Source of the DNA: VRUE01 sp036266075
GTDB taxonomy: Bacteria; Actinomycetota; Thermoleophilia; Solirubrobacterales; 70-9
Reading direction: 5' to 3'
Assembly (NCBI GenBank): GCA_036266075.1
Contig: DATANV010000015.1
Span: 1-64,000, forward strand
Length of the DNA: 64,000 nt
A program made the position numbers and the translations under genes. Below the pieces are notes generated by a model. That model saw only the letters and a list, made by a program, of their open reading frames with translations. It did no database searches and was not told where the DNA came from. Positions 27,856-35,189 of the stretch are shown here, one piece after another (within the stretch, counting starts at the first letter, position 1; each line of letters opens with the position of its first letter).

Positions 27856-27909
27856 ACCGGGGACCCCTTCATTACGAATGAAGTGCTCTACCAACTGAGC
27901 TACGCCGGC
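27837..27909 (-). tRNA. tRNA-Thr (CGT)
   Basis: 73-nt tRNA on the minus strand. The acceptor stem GCCGGCG (5' end at 27909) pairs with CGTCGGC including one G-U; the anticodon stem CTTCA/TGAAG encloses TTCGTAA, anticodon CGT; the T-loop is GGTTCAAGTCC. Discriminator U, CCA not encoded. Its 3' end overlaps the LtrA coding sequence. Confidence 0.96.
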
Positions 27910-28028
27910 GCTTGGCTCATTCTAGGGGCGGTGGTTCCGTCGCGCGGAGAGTCGATCACGCCGGCGTGGGTGTCGTGCGAAAGGTGCAGGGGCGGGAGGT
28001 CTGCGACCGCGCGTAGTCGCCCCTTTAT

Positions 28029-29138
28029 CTAGCGACGGGCTGTCTTTTCGGCTGGCTTGGCGACCCGGTCGCCGGGCGGCAGATGGCCGCAGACCGGGCA
28101 GTCCGGCTCAGGCACGACCTGCTCGCGGTCGACCTGCATCGTCCGCAGGTCGTAGATGTGTCCTGTTCCGTGGGTGGAGGGACGGGCCAGTCCGGTCAGC
28201 AGATGCATGACGTCGAGGCCGACCTGACCGCCGATCAAAGCGCAGGCAGGACCCATCGTCGCGGCGGGCGAAGATTTCGCGCGGCGCTGCTCGATAGCCG
28301 TGTCGAACATCGGGTATTCGCGCCGATAGCCGGCGACCTGACAGGCGAAGCAGCCGGTCTCGCCGGGGACGTAGAGAGGGCCGACCCGAGCGATCGGCGG
28401 GAAGTGGCTCATCGTGATGTAAGGGATCTCCGCCGCGAAGCAAGCGTTGTTCACCCACTGCTCGATCTCGTGCGCAGGCCAGTCGGCTGCGTCGATGACC
28501 AAGTCGTAGCCGTCGATCAGCTCGGCGATCTCGTCCTCCCCCTCGAGGCGCTCGGCGATCGTCGTCAGCTGCATCGCCGAGTTGAAGGCGCTCAGCCTTT
28601 CGGCGGCCACTTCCGCCTTGGGCCTACCGAGGTCAGCCTCGGTATATAGGGTTTGCCGGTTGAGGTTGCTCAGCTCGACCTGGTCGCCGTCGATCACCAG
28701 CATCTCGCCGATTCCGCAGCAAGCGAGCGACCAGGCCGACCAGCCGCCGAGTCCGCCGACCCCGAGCACCACGATCCGCGCGCTTTCCAGTCGTGCCTGG
28801 CACTGCGAGGGCGTCGGCCCCGTGGTGATGTCGCTGAAATACCTGATCTGCCGATCGAAGCGCTCCATCACCCTGGCCGGGACCAGGTCGTCATCGCGGG
28901 CATCCTCAATCAGCCCCAGCTCCTCGAGCTGCGCCAGCAGGTCGGCCACGGCCTCGCGACCGAAGCGACCTTCCAGCTCGCTGCGGTCATGCGATCCGTC
29001 GAGGGCGTCGAGCAGTCGCCGTCCCTGCTCGTCGGGATTCTCGATGTGGACGTCTGCGCCGGTGCTAGGCCGGAGCAGGAAGAGGTCGCCGTTGGGCGAT
29101 TCGATCCGCTCGGTGGTGCGTTTGATTCTCGGTCGCAT
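28029..29138 (-). CDS. MccB-like peptide-adenylating E1/ThiF-family enzyme with N-terminal peptide-binding domain
   Basis: 369 residues. Residues 1-82 look like a PqqD-type RiPP recognition domain (VHIENPDEQGRRLLDALDG, LLAQLEELGLIEDA). The E1 domain follows: GVGGLGG (126-132), ID150 GD, SNLNRQ (Arg161), GRPKAEV (Lys174), DAADWP (Asp216), and a zinc site from C263xxC and C347xxC. The segment VGPLYVPGETGCFAC closely matches FGPLYVPGKTGCYEC in E. coli MccB, and RYFSD, WVNNACF and CPVCG also correspond. MccB adenylates the C-terminal Asn of a short peptide through a P-N bond. Possible substrates here are the peptide gene at 30678-30737 or the mini-ORF at 29171. MoeB/ThiF-type sulfur-carrier activation is the main alternative, but no ThiS/MoaD partner gene is present. 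Confidence 0.82.
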   Translation of the reverse strand: MRPRIKRTTERIESPNGDLFLLRPSTGADVHIENPDEQGRRLLDALDGSHDRSELEGRFGREAVADLLAQLEELGLIEDARDDDLVPARVMERFDRQIRYFSDITTGPTPSQCQARLESARIVVLGVGGLGGWSAWSLACCGIGEMLVIDGDQVELSNLNRQTLYTEADLGRPKAEVAAERLSAFNSAMQLTTIAERLEGEDEIAELIDGYDLVIDAADWPAHEIEQWVNNACFAAEIPYITMSHFPPIARVGPLYVPGETGCFACQVAGYRREYPMFDTAIEQRRAKSSPAATMGPACALIGGQVGLDVMHLLTGLARPSTHGTGHIYDLRTMQVDREQVVPEPDCPVCGHLPPGDRVAKPAEKTARR

Positions 29139-29140
29139 CG

Positions 29141-29152
29141 TCTCTAAAGAGA
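29141..29152. promoter_or_regulatory. Palindrome in the promoter region of the MccB-like gene
   Basis: TCTCTAAAGAGA: 5-bp arms around AA, three bases upstream of the MccB-like start codon on the minus strand. A partly similar AT-rich stretch (TTAAGAAGGTTCC) lies upstream of the second HTH gene near 30820. It could be an operator for one of the two neighbouring ArsR-type regulators; this is inference. Confidence 0.35.
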
Positions 29153-29170
29153 ACTTCCAAAGAACGGAGC

Positions 29171-29197
29171 ATGAGACCGGGTATATTGCTCAATTAG
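29171..29197 (+). other. Eight-codon Asn-terminated mini-ORF (doubtful)
   Basis: ATG to TAG encodes MRPGILLN, length and ends similar to the E. coli microcin C precursor MRTGNAN. GGAG is only one base from the ATG, too close for efficient initiation, and the ORF runs opposite to the MccB-like gene, so it may be chance. Confidence 0.2.
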
Positions 29198-29265
29198 TTT
29201 CGAGCCGAAAGCTGCGAGTAGGGTGAGCGGTTAAAGGTCGCTCAGTAAAAGAGAGGGAGGTAGGT

Positions 29266-29886
29266 GTGGCCGCCGAAAGGACGCTGAAGCTGAAGCAGAT
29301 CATCGATCCGATCCTTGCCAAAGCCCTCACACATCCCCTGCGGGGTCACATCCTCCTGATGCTGGGCGAAAGGGGTGTGGCGAGTCCGAAGGAAATCGGT
29401 GCCGAGCTGGGCATTGGGGTTCAGGAGGTCAGCTACCACGTGCGCAACCTCAAAGCCCGCGGCCTGATCCGCCTGGTTAGGGCGGAGCAGCGGCGTGGGG
29501 TGAAGGAGCACTACTACGAGCTCTCGGAGCCGCTCATCTACCTCGATGACGAGGAGTGGCGCCGCCTTCCGCGGCAGATCAAGTCCCGATTCAACCTCAG
29601 CCTGTTGCGCATTGCGATGGCCGACGCGGTGGAGGCGCTGCGGGCTGGCACCTTCGATACGCCCGACTGCCATCACAGCCGGATGACGATGCCCGTCGAC
29701 GCTCAGGGTCAGCGCGAAGTTGCCGACGTTCTCAATCGTGCCCTCGAAGAGCTGATCGAGATACAGAGCAATTGCGCGAAGCGCATGACGCTGCCCAGCG
29801 AGCAGGCGACCCCCATCGCTGTCTATGTCTCTGCATTTGAGACCGCAGCCGGTGTGAAGCGCAGCGACCGCGTGCAGGGGTTCTAG
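29266..29886 (+). CDS. ArsR-type winged-helix regulator
   Basis: 206 residues from GTG 29266 with a strong ribosome-binding site (GGGAGGTAGGT). The N-terminal winged helix contains LAKALTHPLRGHILLML, SPKEIGAELGIGVQEVSYHV and a wing ending RRGVKEHYYEL; the C-terminal half is helical (VADVLNRALEELIEIQ) and is probably a dimerisation or ligand-binding part. It is divergent from the MccB-like gene (127 bp between) and a paralogue of the regulator at 30955, sharing VSYHV, RRG(A/V)xEHYY and the following WxxLP. Likely a local regulator of the MccB-like region (inference). Confidence 0.85.
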   Translation: MAAERTLKLKQIIDPILAKALTHPLRGHILLMLGERGVASPKEIGAELGIGVQEVSYHVRNLKARGLIRLVRAEQRRGVKEHYYELSEPLIYLDDEEWRRLPRQIKSRFNLSLLRIAMADAVEALRAGTFDTPDCHHSRMTMPVDAQGQREVADVLNRALEELIEIQSNCAKRMTLPSEQATPIAVYVSAFETAAGVKRSDRVQGF

Positions 29887-30572
29887 CCGGCGAGCTCCCT
29901 CGCTCGAGTGAAGACGCCGTCCAGCATCCCTTCGGTGAGGCGCCCGGTGAAGGTGTTCTGTTGGCTGGGGTGGTAGCAGCCGAGCAGCGACCAATCGCCG
30001 ACCCGCGCCTCGGCGCCGTGTGCGAATTTCGGCTTCGGCTTCGGCGTGGGGGACCCCGTCGCGGCCAGCGCCAGCAGGGCTCCGTTCCAAGCGAAGGCCC
30101 CAAGGGCGACGATCGTGCGGCAACGAGCGAGCAGTTCCAACTCCCGGCTCAGGTAGGGAAGGCAGGCATCGCGCTCAGCGGGGCTCGGCTTGTTCGCCGG
30201 CGGGGCGCAGCGGACTACGGCAGTGACGTAGGCACCGCGCAGGCGAAGGCCGTCGCCGCAGTGCCGCGACTGCGCTTGGGTCGCGTAGCCGGCGCGATGC
30301 AGCGCCGCATAGAGCCAATCCCCCGAGCGGTCCCCGGTGAACATGCGGCCGGTCCGGTTGGCGCCGTGGGCCGCCGGGGCGAGACCGACGATCGCAAGGG
30401 TGGCATCCACATCGCCGAAACCGGCCACGGGTCGCGCCCAGTAGGCATCCTCCCTGAAGCGACGGGGGGGATCGGCGGCCTGTGCCTCACGCCACTCGAC
30501 CAGGCGAGCGCAGGCGCGACAGCCCTGAACGGCTTCGGCCAGGTCGGTGAGTGCGGGGGAGGCAGTCTCCAT
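29883..30572 (-). CDS. Family 5 uracil-DNA glycosylase (UdgB type)
   Basis: Removes uracil and related damaged bases from DNA. 229 residues from ATG 30572 (METASPALTDLAEAVQGC). Motif 1 is GLAPAAHGANRTGRMFTGD and motif 2 is CYHPSQQN. Four cysteines in CRAC, VVRCAPP and LGCYHPS positions match the 4Fe-4S site of the family. Longer in-frame extensions to 30668 would run through a stem-loop and are rejected. Converges with the HTH gene by a 4-bp overlap and lies 105 bp downstream of the small peptide gene. Confidence 0.92.
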   Translation of the reverse strand: METASPALTDLAEAVQGCRACARLVEWREAQAADPPRRFREDAYWARPVAGFGDVDATLAIVGLAPAAHGANRTGRMFTGDRSGDWLYAALHRAGYATQAQSRHCGDGLRLRGAYVTAVVRCAPPANKPSPAERDACLPYLSRELELLARCRTIVALGAFAWNGALLALAATGSPTPKPKPKFAHGAEARVGDWSLLGCYHPSQQNTFTGRLTEGMLDGVFTRARELAG

Positions 30573-30633
30573 CTCTGGCAGATGATGTCCGACCGCTCGT
30601 CCGAACCGTTTTTTGAGCTGGCGACTGGGCTGC

Positions 30634-30666
30634 GCGAGGTCCCACGCGCTGCCGGTGGGACCTCGC
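30634..30666 (-). terminator. Strong stem-loop after the small peptide gene
   Basis: Perfect 12-bp stem (30634-30645 with 30655-30666) and 9-nt loop, 11 bp beyond the peptide stop codon. No U-run follows on the minus strand, so it may act as a rho-dependent or processing/stability hairpin. In the E. coli mcc operon a hairpin between mccA and mccB raises mccA transcript abundance. Confidence 0.6.
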
Positions 30667-30677
30667 AAAAGCCCGGG

Positions 30678-30737
30678 CTAGTTGGTCTTGTAGATCGAGA
30701 GAAGCGGCACAACCGTCTGAGCAGCATTGACCTTCAT
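30678..30737 (-). CDS. 19-residue Asn-terminated peptide, candidate microcin-C-like (MccA) precursor
   Basis: Encodes MKVNAAQTVVPLLSIYKTN followed by TAG. The ATG at 30737 is preceded by GGGAGGTGA nine bases upstream, close to the ideal Shine-Dalgarno, which makes translation very likely despite the tiny size. The peptide ends in Asn, the residue that MccB enzymes adenylate, has no cysteines and is not a hydrophobic signal peptide. A perfect 12-bp stem-loop follows. The MccB-like gene lies 1.5 kb downstream on the same strand, with the UDG gene and an oppositely oriented regulator between. Alternative roles are a leader peptide for the UDG gene or a signalling peptide. Confidence 0.6.
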   Translation of the reverse strand: MKVNAAQTVVPLLSIYKTN

Positions 30738-30743
30738 CTGTCT

Positions 30744-30752
30744 TCACCTCCC
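30744..30752 (-). promoter_or_regulatory. Ribosome-binding site of the 19-codon peptide gene
   Basis: GGGAGGTGA on the minus strand, with GGAGG nine bases before ATG 30737. It is the best Shine-Dalgarno seen in this neighbourhood and is the main evidence that the small ORF is a gene. The rest of 30753-30924 is relatively AT-rich and probably holds divergent promoters. Confidence 0.75.
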
Positions 30753-30954
30753 ATTCGTTTTGCGAACGACCTCCCTGGGCTGCGCGATGAGCAGCAGCCA
30801 CCACTACCGACCGCAAATACTTTAAGAAGGTTCCACTATTCAATAAACTCCCGCAAAACCCCGAAGTTTTTGGCCCGATGTCATTTGCGGAAGTCCGTTG
30901 GGACCAATACGATGGAGTAGTTAGATGGCCGCACAACGAATCGGAGGAGTCCCT

Positions 30955-31653
30955 TTGGCCGCCAAAAGCAAGACCAACAAAGCCAAGTCGAAAGGCAAGG
31001 CAAAGAAGACGAAAGGCACCAAGGGCGTTGACCTGAGACTGGTCAAGGCCTTGGCGCACGAACTTCGCGTCGAAATACTGACGATCCTGAACGAACGGAT
31101 GGCGAGCCCGAACGAACTCGCCAAGGAGCTGAACGAAGGCCTTAGCCAGGTCAGCTACCACGTCAAAGTGCTCAAAGACTACGAATGCATCACGCTCGTC
31201 AAAACCGAGCCCCGGCGCGGTGCGGTCGAGCATTACTACCGCGCGACCTCGCGCCCATTCGTCAGCGATCGGGACTGGCAGCAGCTGCCCGGATCGGTCC
31301 GCTCGTCACTGAGCGCGGAGTTGCTGGAGCTGATCCAGGAAGATGCCATCCACGCGCTAGTCGAGGGCACCTTCGATGCTCGTGCCGACGCGCATCTGAC
31401 CCGCAACCTGGCGCTGCTCGATGAGAAGGGCTGGCGGGACCTGATGAAAGGCCTGGGGGCCACCCAGGAGTTGATCTCCAAGGTCCAGACCGAGAGCGCA
31501 GTGCGGCTGCAGAAGTCAGGCGACGAGGGCATTCAGGTGTCCGTCGCGGTCCTTGGCTTCGAGCTGCCCGAGCAGCCCAGTCAAAGAGGCAAGACGACCA
31601 AAGCCAAGGGCAAAGCAAAAGGCAAAGGCAAAGCCAAAGCGAAGCGCAAGTAG
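30955..31653 (+). CDS. ArsR-type regulator with lysine-rich tails at both ends
   Basis: 232 residues from TTG 30955, chosen because GGAGGAG lies five bases upstream and the first residues (MAAKSK) match the start of the paralogue at 29266 (MAAERT); an ATG at 30925 with GGAG seven bases upstream is the alternative. A lysine/alanine-rich N-terminal tail (KSKGKAKKTKGTKG) precedes the winged helix (VKALAHELRVEILTIL, SPNELAKELNEGLSQVSYHV). The C-terminal tail is KTTKAKGKAKGKGKAKAKRK, like histone H1 or mycobacterial HupB tails. Expected to bind DNA strongly; targets unknown. Confidence 0.85.
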   Translation: MAAKSKTNKAKSKGKAKKTKGTKGVDLRLVKALAHELRVEILTILNERMASPNELAKELNEGLSQVSYHVKVLKDYECITLVKTEPRRGAVEHYYRATSRPFVSDRDWQQLPGSVRSSLSAELLELIQEDAIHALVEGTFDARADAHLTRNLALLDEKGWRDLMKGLGATQELISKVQTESAVRLQKSGDEGIQVSVAVLGFELPEQPSQRGKTTKAKGKAKGKGKAKAKRK

Positions 31654-31709
31654 GTCCACCGCCCCGGCGCTGGGTCGGGGGCCGACGAGCCCCATAGGCT
31701 TCGCGGCAG

Positions 31710-32330
31710 GTGGGCGCAAATCGATCCTTGTGTGGCCTGGGCAGGCGGCGCGGCTTCGGCCGCGCCGCTGCCGTGCTCTCGGCGATCGCGGCAGCGGTGC
31801 TGCTCGGCTTGGGCTGCGGCAAGAGCGGTCACGGCGCCGACACCGACCCGGAGAAGGGCTTCGATGCCGCGGCCCTGAACGGTGCTCTCGGCCAGGAGCT
31901 GACTGCGGTCACGGCGTATGAGCAGGGCGTCAGCCGCCTGCGCGGGCGACTGCGGCCGCTTGGGCAGGAGTTGCGTACGCAGGACCAGGAGTACGTCGAC
32001 GCGTTGACCAAGGCGATTCGCGGGCTTGGCGGCGAAACCGAAGCCGAGCCGGGCGAGCTCGACCTCTCCGCCGCCAAGACGGAGGACGGCTTCCTGCACC
32101 TCGCCTACGAACTTGAGCGCGCGGCGCTCTCGTCATACCTCGAAGATGCGCCGCGGCTCAACACCGCCGCGCCCCGGGCGCTCGCCACCTCGCTTGCCGC
32201 CGGCCACTCGCGGCACCTGGTCGTGTTGCGGCAGGCGCTCGGCGCTGGTCTCGTGGAGGCGATCCCGGACGCGTTCGAAGACGCCGAAACCCCGCCGCCC
32301 GGTGGCGAATCCGCCGCCGGTGGGGGATGA
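31710..32330 (+). CDS. Lipoprotein with ferritin-like domain
   Basis: 206 residues from GTG 31710. The signal peptide ends with the lipobox LGLGC. Two helical hairpins follow, with ELTAVTAYEQGVSRL and EYVDALTKAI in the first, and HLAYELERAALSSYLED and AAGHSRHLVVLRQAL in the second. The E...ExxH-like arrangement suggests a ferritin-like fold that could bind metal outside the membrane. Eight bases separate it from the MMPL transporter, so the two are probably one operon. Confidence 0.75.
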   Translation: MGANRSLCGLGRRRGFGRAAAVLSAIAAAVLLGLGCGKSGHGADTDPEKGFDAAALNGALGQELTAVTAYEQGVSRLRGRLRPLGQELRTQDQEYVDALTKAIRGLGGETEAEPGELDLSAAKTEDGFLHLAYELERAALSSYLEDAPRLNTAAPRALATSLAAGHSRHLVVLRQALGAGLVEAIPDAFEDAETPPPGGESAAGGG

Positions 32331-32337
32331 TGCCGCG

Positions 32338-34536
32338 GTGACCGCTCCGCTCTACGCGATCGGCCGCTTCTGTTCTCGCCATCACTGGCCGGTGATGGCC
32401 GCCTGGGTCGTGCTGGCGGTGGCCCTGGTGTTGGTCGGGCAAGCCGGCGAGAGCAAGACGAACGACAACCTCACCCTGCCCGGCACCGACTCGACCATTG
32501 CCACCGAACTGCTCGAAGACAAGCTGCCCGAACAGGCCTTCGGCAGCAACCCGCTCGTATTCCAAGCCAGGCGCGGCGCCTCGCTGACGTCAGCCAAGTA
32601 CGCCAACGCGATCGGCACGAGCGTGAGGCGTCTGAACGCGCTGCACGACGTCAACTCGGCGGTCAACCCACTCACCCCGCAGGGCGCCGATTTCCTCAGC
32701 AAAGACCGCTCGGTCGCTTACGTGCCGGTCGTGCTCTCGGTCGGGCCCAGCGAATTGACCGAAGCGCAAGCGCAGGCGGTTCTCGACGCTGGAGAGCCGG
32801 CCGAGGCGGCGGGGCTGAAGGTGTCTGTCGGCGCCTACGTCGGCCAGCAGCTCTCCAAGCCCGACACCGGCGCCAGCGATGCGATCGGTATCGCCGCGGC
32901 AATAGTGATTTTGCTCTTCGCCTTCGGTACGGCAACGGCGATGGTCCTGCCAATCTCCACGGCCATCCTCGGCCTCGCCTGCTCGCTCTCGGTGATTCGC
33001 CTGCTCGAGAATGCCGTGCAGGTGCCGAGCGTCGCCTCGACCTTGGCGACGATGATCGGGCTCGGGGTCGGCATCGACTACGCCCTGTTCATCGTCACCC
33101 GCCACAAACTCCAGCTCGGCGAAGGGATGGAGCTGCGCGAGTCGATCGCTCGCGCCACGGCCACCGCCGGCGGCGCAGTGGTCTTCGCCGGCTTCACCGT
33201 CGTCATCGCCCTTTGCTCGCTCGCCTTTGCCGGCATCCCGCTGGTCAGCACGCTGGGCTTCACCGCGGCGATCGCGGTGCTGGTCGCGGTCGCGGCGGCG
33301 ACCACGTTGCTGCCCGCGCTGCTGGGTGCGCTCGGGCCGCGGATCAACTCTCTGCGCGTGCAATTCGGCAAGACCCACCCGGAAGACGCCGAGCCACACG
33401 GCTGGCGGCGCTGGGCAGCGGCCGTTGCGAAGCGACCCTGGCGTTCGGCGCTTGCCGCCCTGGCGGTCCTGGTGGTGCTCGCGCTGCCGATCTTCCAGCT
33501 CGAGCTGGGCCAGAACGACATCAGCGCGCTGCCGAAGTCGACCACCGCCCGCCAGGCCTACGACGGCCTCACGCAGGGGTTTGGGCCCGGGGTCAACGGC
33601 CCGTTGTTGGTGGCAACCGAATTCTCCAGCCCCGAAGAAGCGGAACAGGCTCTGCCGCCCCTCGAGAAAGCGATCGGCGGCACCCCCGACGTGGCTGCCG
33701 TCGCCGAACCGAGCTTCGACAGGACCGGAACGGCGGCCGTCTTCACGGTGATCTCCAAATCGGCGCCGTGGGCCGATGAGACCGTCGACCTCGTCGAAGA
33801 GCTGCGCGAGACGACGATCCCTTCAGCGCTGCAAGGGACCTCCACCGCGGCCTACGTCGGCGGCCAGACCGCTGGCTACATCGACCTCGCCACCCAGATC
33901 GGCAACAAGCTGCCGCTGATGATCGCGATCGTCGTCGCGCTCAGCTTCGTCGTCCTGCTGCTCGCCTTCCGCTCGTTGCTGGTGCCGGTCAAGGCGGCGG
34001 CGATGAACCTGCTCTCGGTCGCCGCCGCCTACGGCGTCGTCACCGCCGTCTTCCAGCTCGGCTGGGGCTCATCGCTGATCGGGCTCGACCACCCGATCCC
34101 GATCGTCAGCTTCGTGCCGCTCTTGATGTTCGCGATTCTCTTCGGTCTCTCGATGGACTACGAGGTCTTCCTGCTGACGCAGATGCGCGAGCACTACAAG
34201 CAGACCGGCGACGAGCGCCAGGCGGTGATCGAAGGGCTGGCCAACACCGGCCGGGTGATCACTTCGGCTGCGGCGATCATGGTTTGCGTCTTCACCAGCT
34301 TCGTGCTCAACGGCAACCCGGTGGTGAAGGAGTTCGGCGTCGGCCTGGCGGTGGCGATTGCGATCGACTCGACCCTCGTCCGCTGCCTGTTGGTGCCGGC
34401 GGTGATGGTCCTGCTCGGGCGCCGCGCCTGGTGGCTTCCGCGTTGGCTGGGGCGGTTGGTCCCGCATGTCAGCATCGAGGGCGAGGACTTCTTCGCCGAA
34501 CGCGATACGGCGGTTGCCTCCAAGCCAGTGGACTGA
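32338..34536 (+). CDS. MMPL/RND-family membrane transporter
   Basis: 732 residues from GTG 32338 (VTAPLYAIGRFCSRH), preceded by GGGGGA. Two halves each contain one N-terminal helix, a large extracytoplasmic domain and a five-helix bundle: first GVGIDYALFIVTRHK, second FGLSMDYEVFLLTQMREHY. The conserved GxxxDY motifs on membrane helices are the proton-relay signature of MMPL proteins. These export lipids, siderophores or drugs in actinobacteria. The ferritin-like lipoprotein upstream may assist it. Confidence 0.93.
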   Translation: MTAPLYAIGRFCSRHHWPVMAAWVVLAVALVLVGQAGESKTNDNLTLPGTDSTIATELLEDKLPEQAFGSNPLVFQARRGASLTSAKYANAIGTSVRRLNALHDVNSAVNPLTPQGADFLSKDRSVAYVPVVLSVGPSELTEAQAQAVLDAGEPAEAAGLKVSVGAYVGQQLSKPDTGASDAIGIAAAIVILLFAFGTATAMVLPISTAILGLACSLSVIRLLENAVQVPSVASTLATMIGLGVGIDYALFIVTRHKLQLGEGMELRESIARATATAGGAVVFAGFTVVIALCSLAFAGIPLVSTLGFTAAIAVLVAVAAATTLLPALLGALGPRINSLRVQFGKTHPEDAEPHGWRRWAAAVAKRPWRSALAALAVLVVLALPIFQLELGQNDISALPKSTTARQAYDGLTQGFGPGVNGPLLVATEFSSPEEAEQALPPLEKAIGGTPDVAAVAEPSFDRTGTAAVFTVISKSAPWADETVDLVEELRETTIPSALQGTSTAAYVGGQTAGYIDLATQIGNKLPLMIAIVVALSFVVLLLAFRSLLVPVKAAAMNLLSVAAAYGVVTAVFQLGWGSSLIGLDHPIPIVSFVPLLMFAILFGLSMDYEVFLLTQMREHYKQTGDERQAVIEGLANTGRVITSAAAIMVCVFTSFVLNGNPVVKEFGVGLAVAIAIDSTLVRCLLVPAVMVLLGRRAWWLPRWLGRLVPHVSIEGEDFFAERDTAVASKPVD

Positions 34537-34540
34537 GCCG

Positions 34541-35128
34541 GTGTTCCCCCTCAACCTGCCAAACGTTCTGACGCTGCTGCGGATCCTTGCTGTACCCGTC
34601 GTTGTCGTCGCCCTGCTCGGCGAGACGCCGAACGGCGACGCACTGGCGGCCGCCGTGTTCGCCCTGGCGGCCCTGACCGACGGCCTCGACGGTTACTTCG
34701 CCCGCTCGCGCGACGCGGTGACCACCTTCGGCAAGCTGATGGACCCGCTGGCCGACAAGCTGCTGATTACCGCCGCGCTCGTCTCGCTCGTCTCGCTGCA
34801 CCGCCTGCAGGCCTGGGTGGCGATGGTGATCATCGCCCGCGAGATCGCCGTCACCGGACTGCGGGCGATCGCCGCCGAGCGCGGCATCGTGATCGCCGCG
34901 AGTTGGATGGGGAAGCTGAAGACGGTGCTGCAGATCGCTGCCGTGATCGCCCTGATCGCCGCCAACCCGGCTCCCGCCTGGGTCGACGTGCTCGTCTACC
35001 TGGCCGTGGCCGCGACGCTGATCAGCGGCGCCGACTACTTCTTCGGCCTGCGCCGCCGGCTGGAGGAGCAACGCCTGAAACCGCGCCTGGCTAGGACGCA
35101 GGGAGGCCGACGCCGGGAGCGTGCTTGA
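34541..35128 (+). CDS. pgsA: CDP-diacylglycerol-glycerol-3-phosphate 3-phosphatidyltransferase
   Basis: Forms phosphatidylglycerol phosphate at the membrane. 195 residues from GTG 34541, four bases after the MMPL stop. The CDP-alcohol phosphotransferase signature DGYFAR (8 residues) GKLMDPLADK is intact, with the N-terminal LNLPNVLTLLRI typical of PgsA. Five to six membrane helices. The last codons lie within the left arm of a 25-bp inverted repeat shared with the end of folE2. Confidence 0.93.
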   Translation: MFPLNLPNVLTLLRILAVPVVVVALLGETPNGDALAAAVFALAALTDGLDGYFARSRDAVTTFGKLMDPLADKLLITAALVSLVSLHRLQAWVAMVIIAREIAVTGLRAIAAERGIVIAASWMGKLKTVLQIAAVIALIAANPAPAWVDVLVYLAVAATLISGADYFFGLRRRLEEQRLKPRLARTQGGRRRERA

Positions 35129-35189
35129 AACGCACGTGACCAAGTCGGCCCGACCGAGGACAGCGCCAGGCGCGGTTTCAGGCGTTGCT
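35067..35189. repeat. 25-bp perfect inverted repeat spanning the convergent ends of pgsA and folE2
   Basis: Left arm 35067-35091 inside the pgsA 3' end and right arm 35165-35189, which overlaps the folE2 stop codon, are perfect reverse complements, separated by 73 bp. It could fold as a bidirectional termination structure or mark an inverted duplication. Confidence 0.8.

Noticed and set aside
28029..29138. Reading the E1-like protein as thiamine/molybdopterin ThiF/MoeB
   Set aside because: No ThiS, MoaD or other thiamine or molybdopterin gene is nearby, and the N-terminal recognition domain plus the MccB-specific VPGxTGC segment favour peptide adenylation; still listed as the main alternative.
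32026..32337. Upstream extension of the MMPL transporter frame
   Set aside because: The extension lies inside the ferritin-like lipoprotein gene in another frame; GTG 32338 with GGGGGA upstream gives the normal family start.
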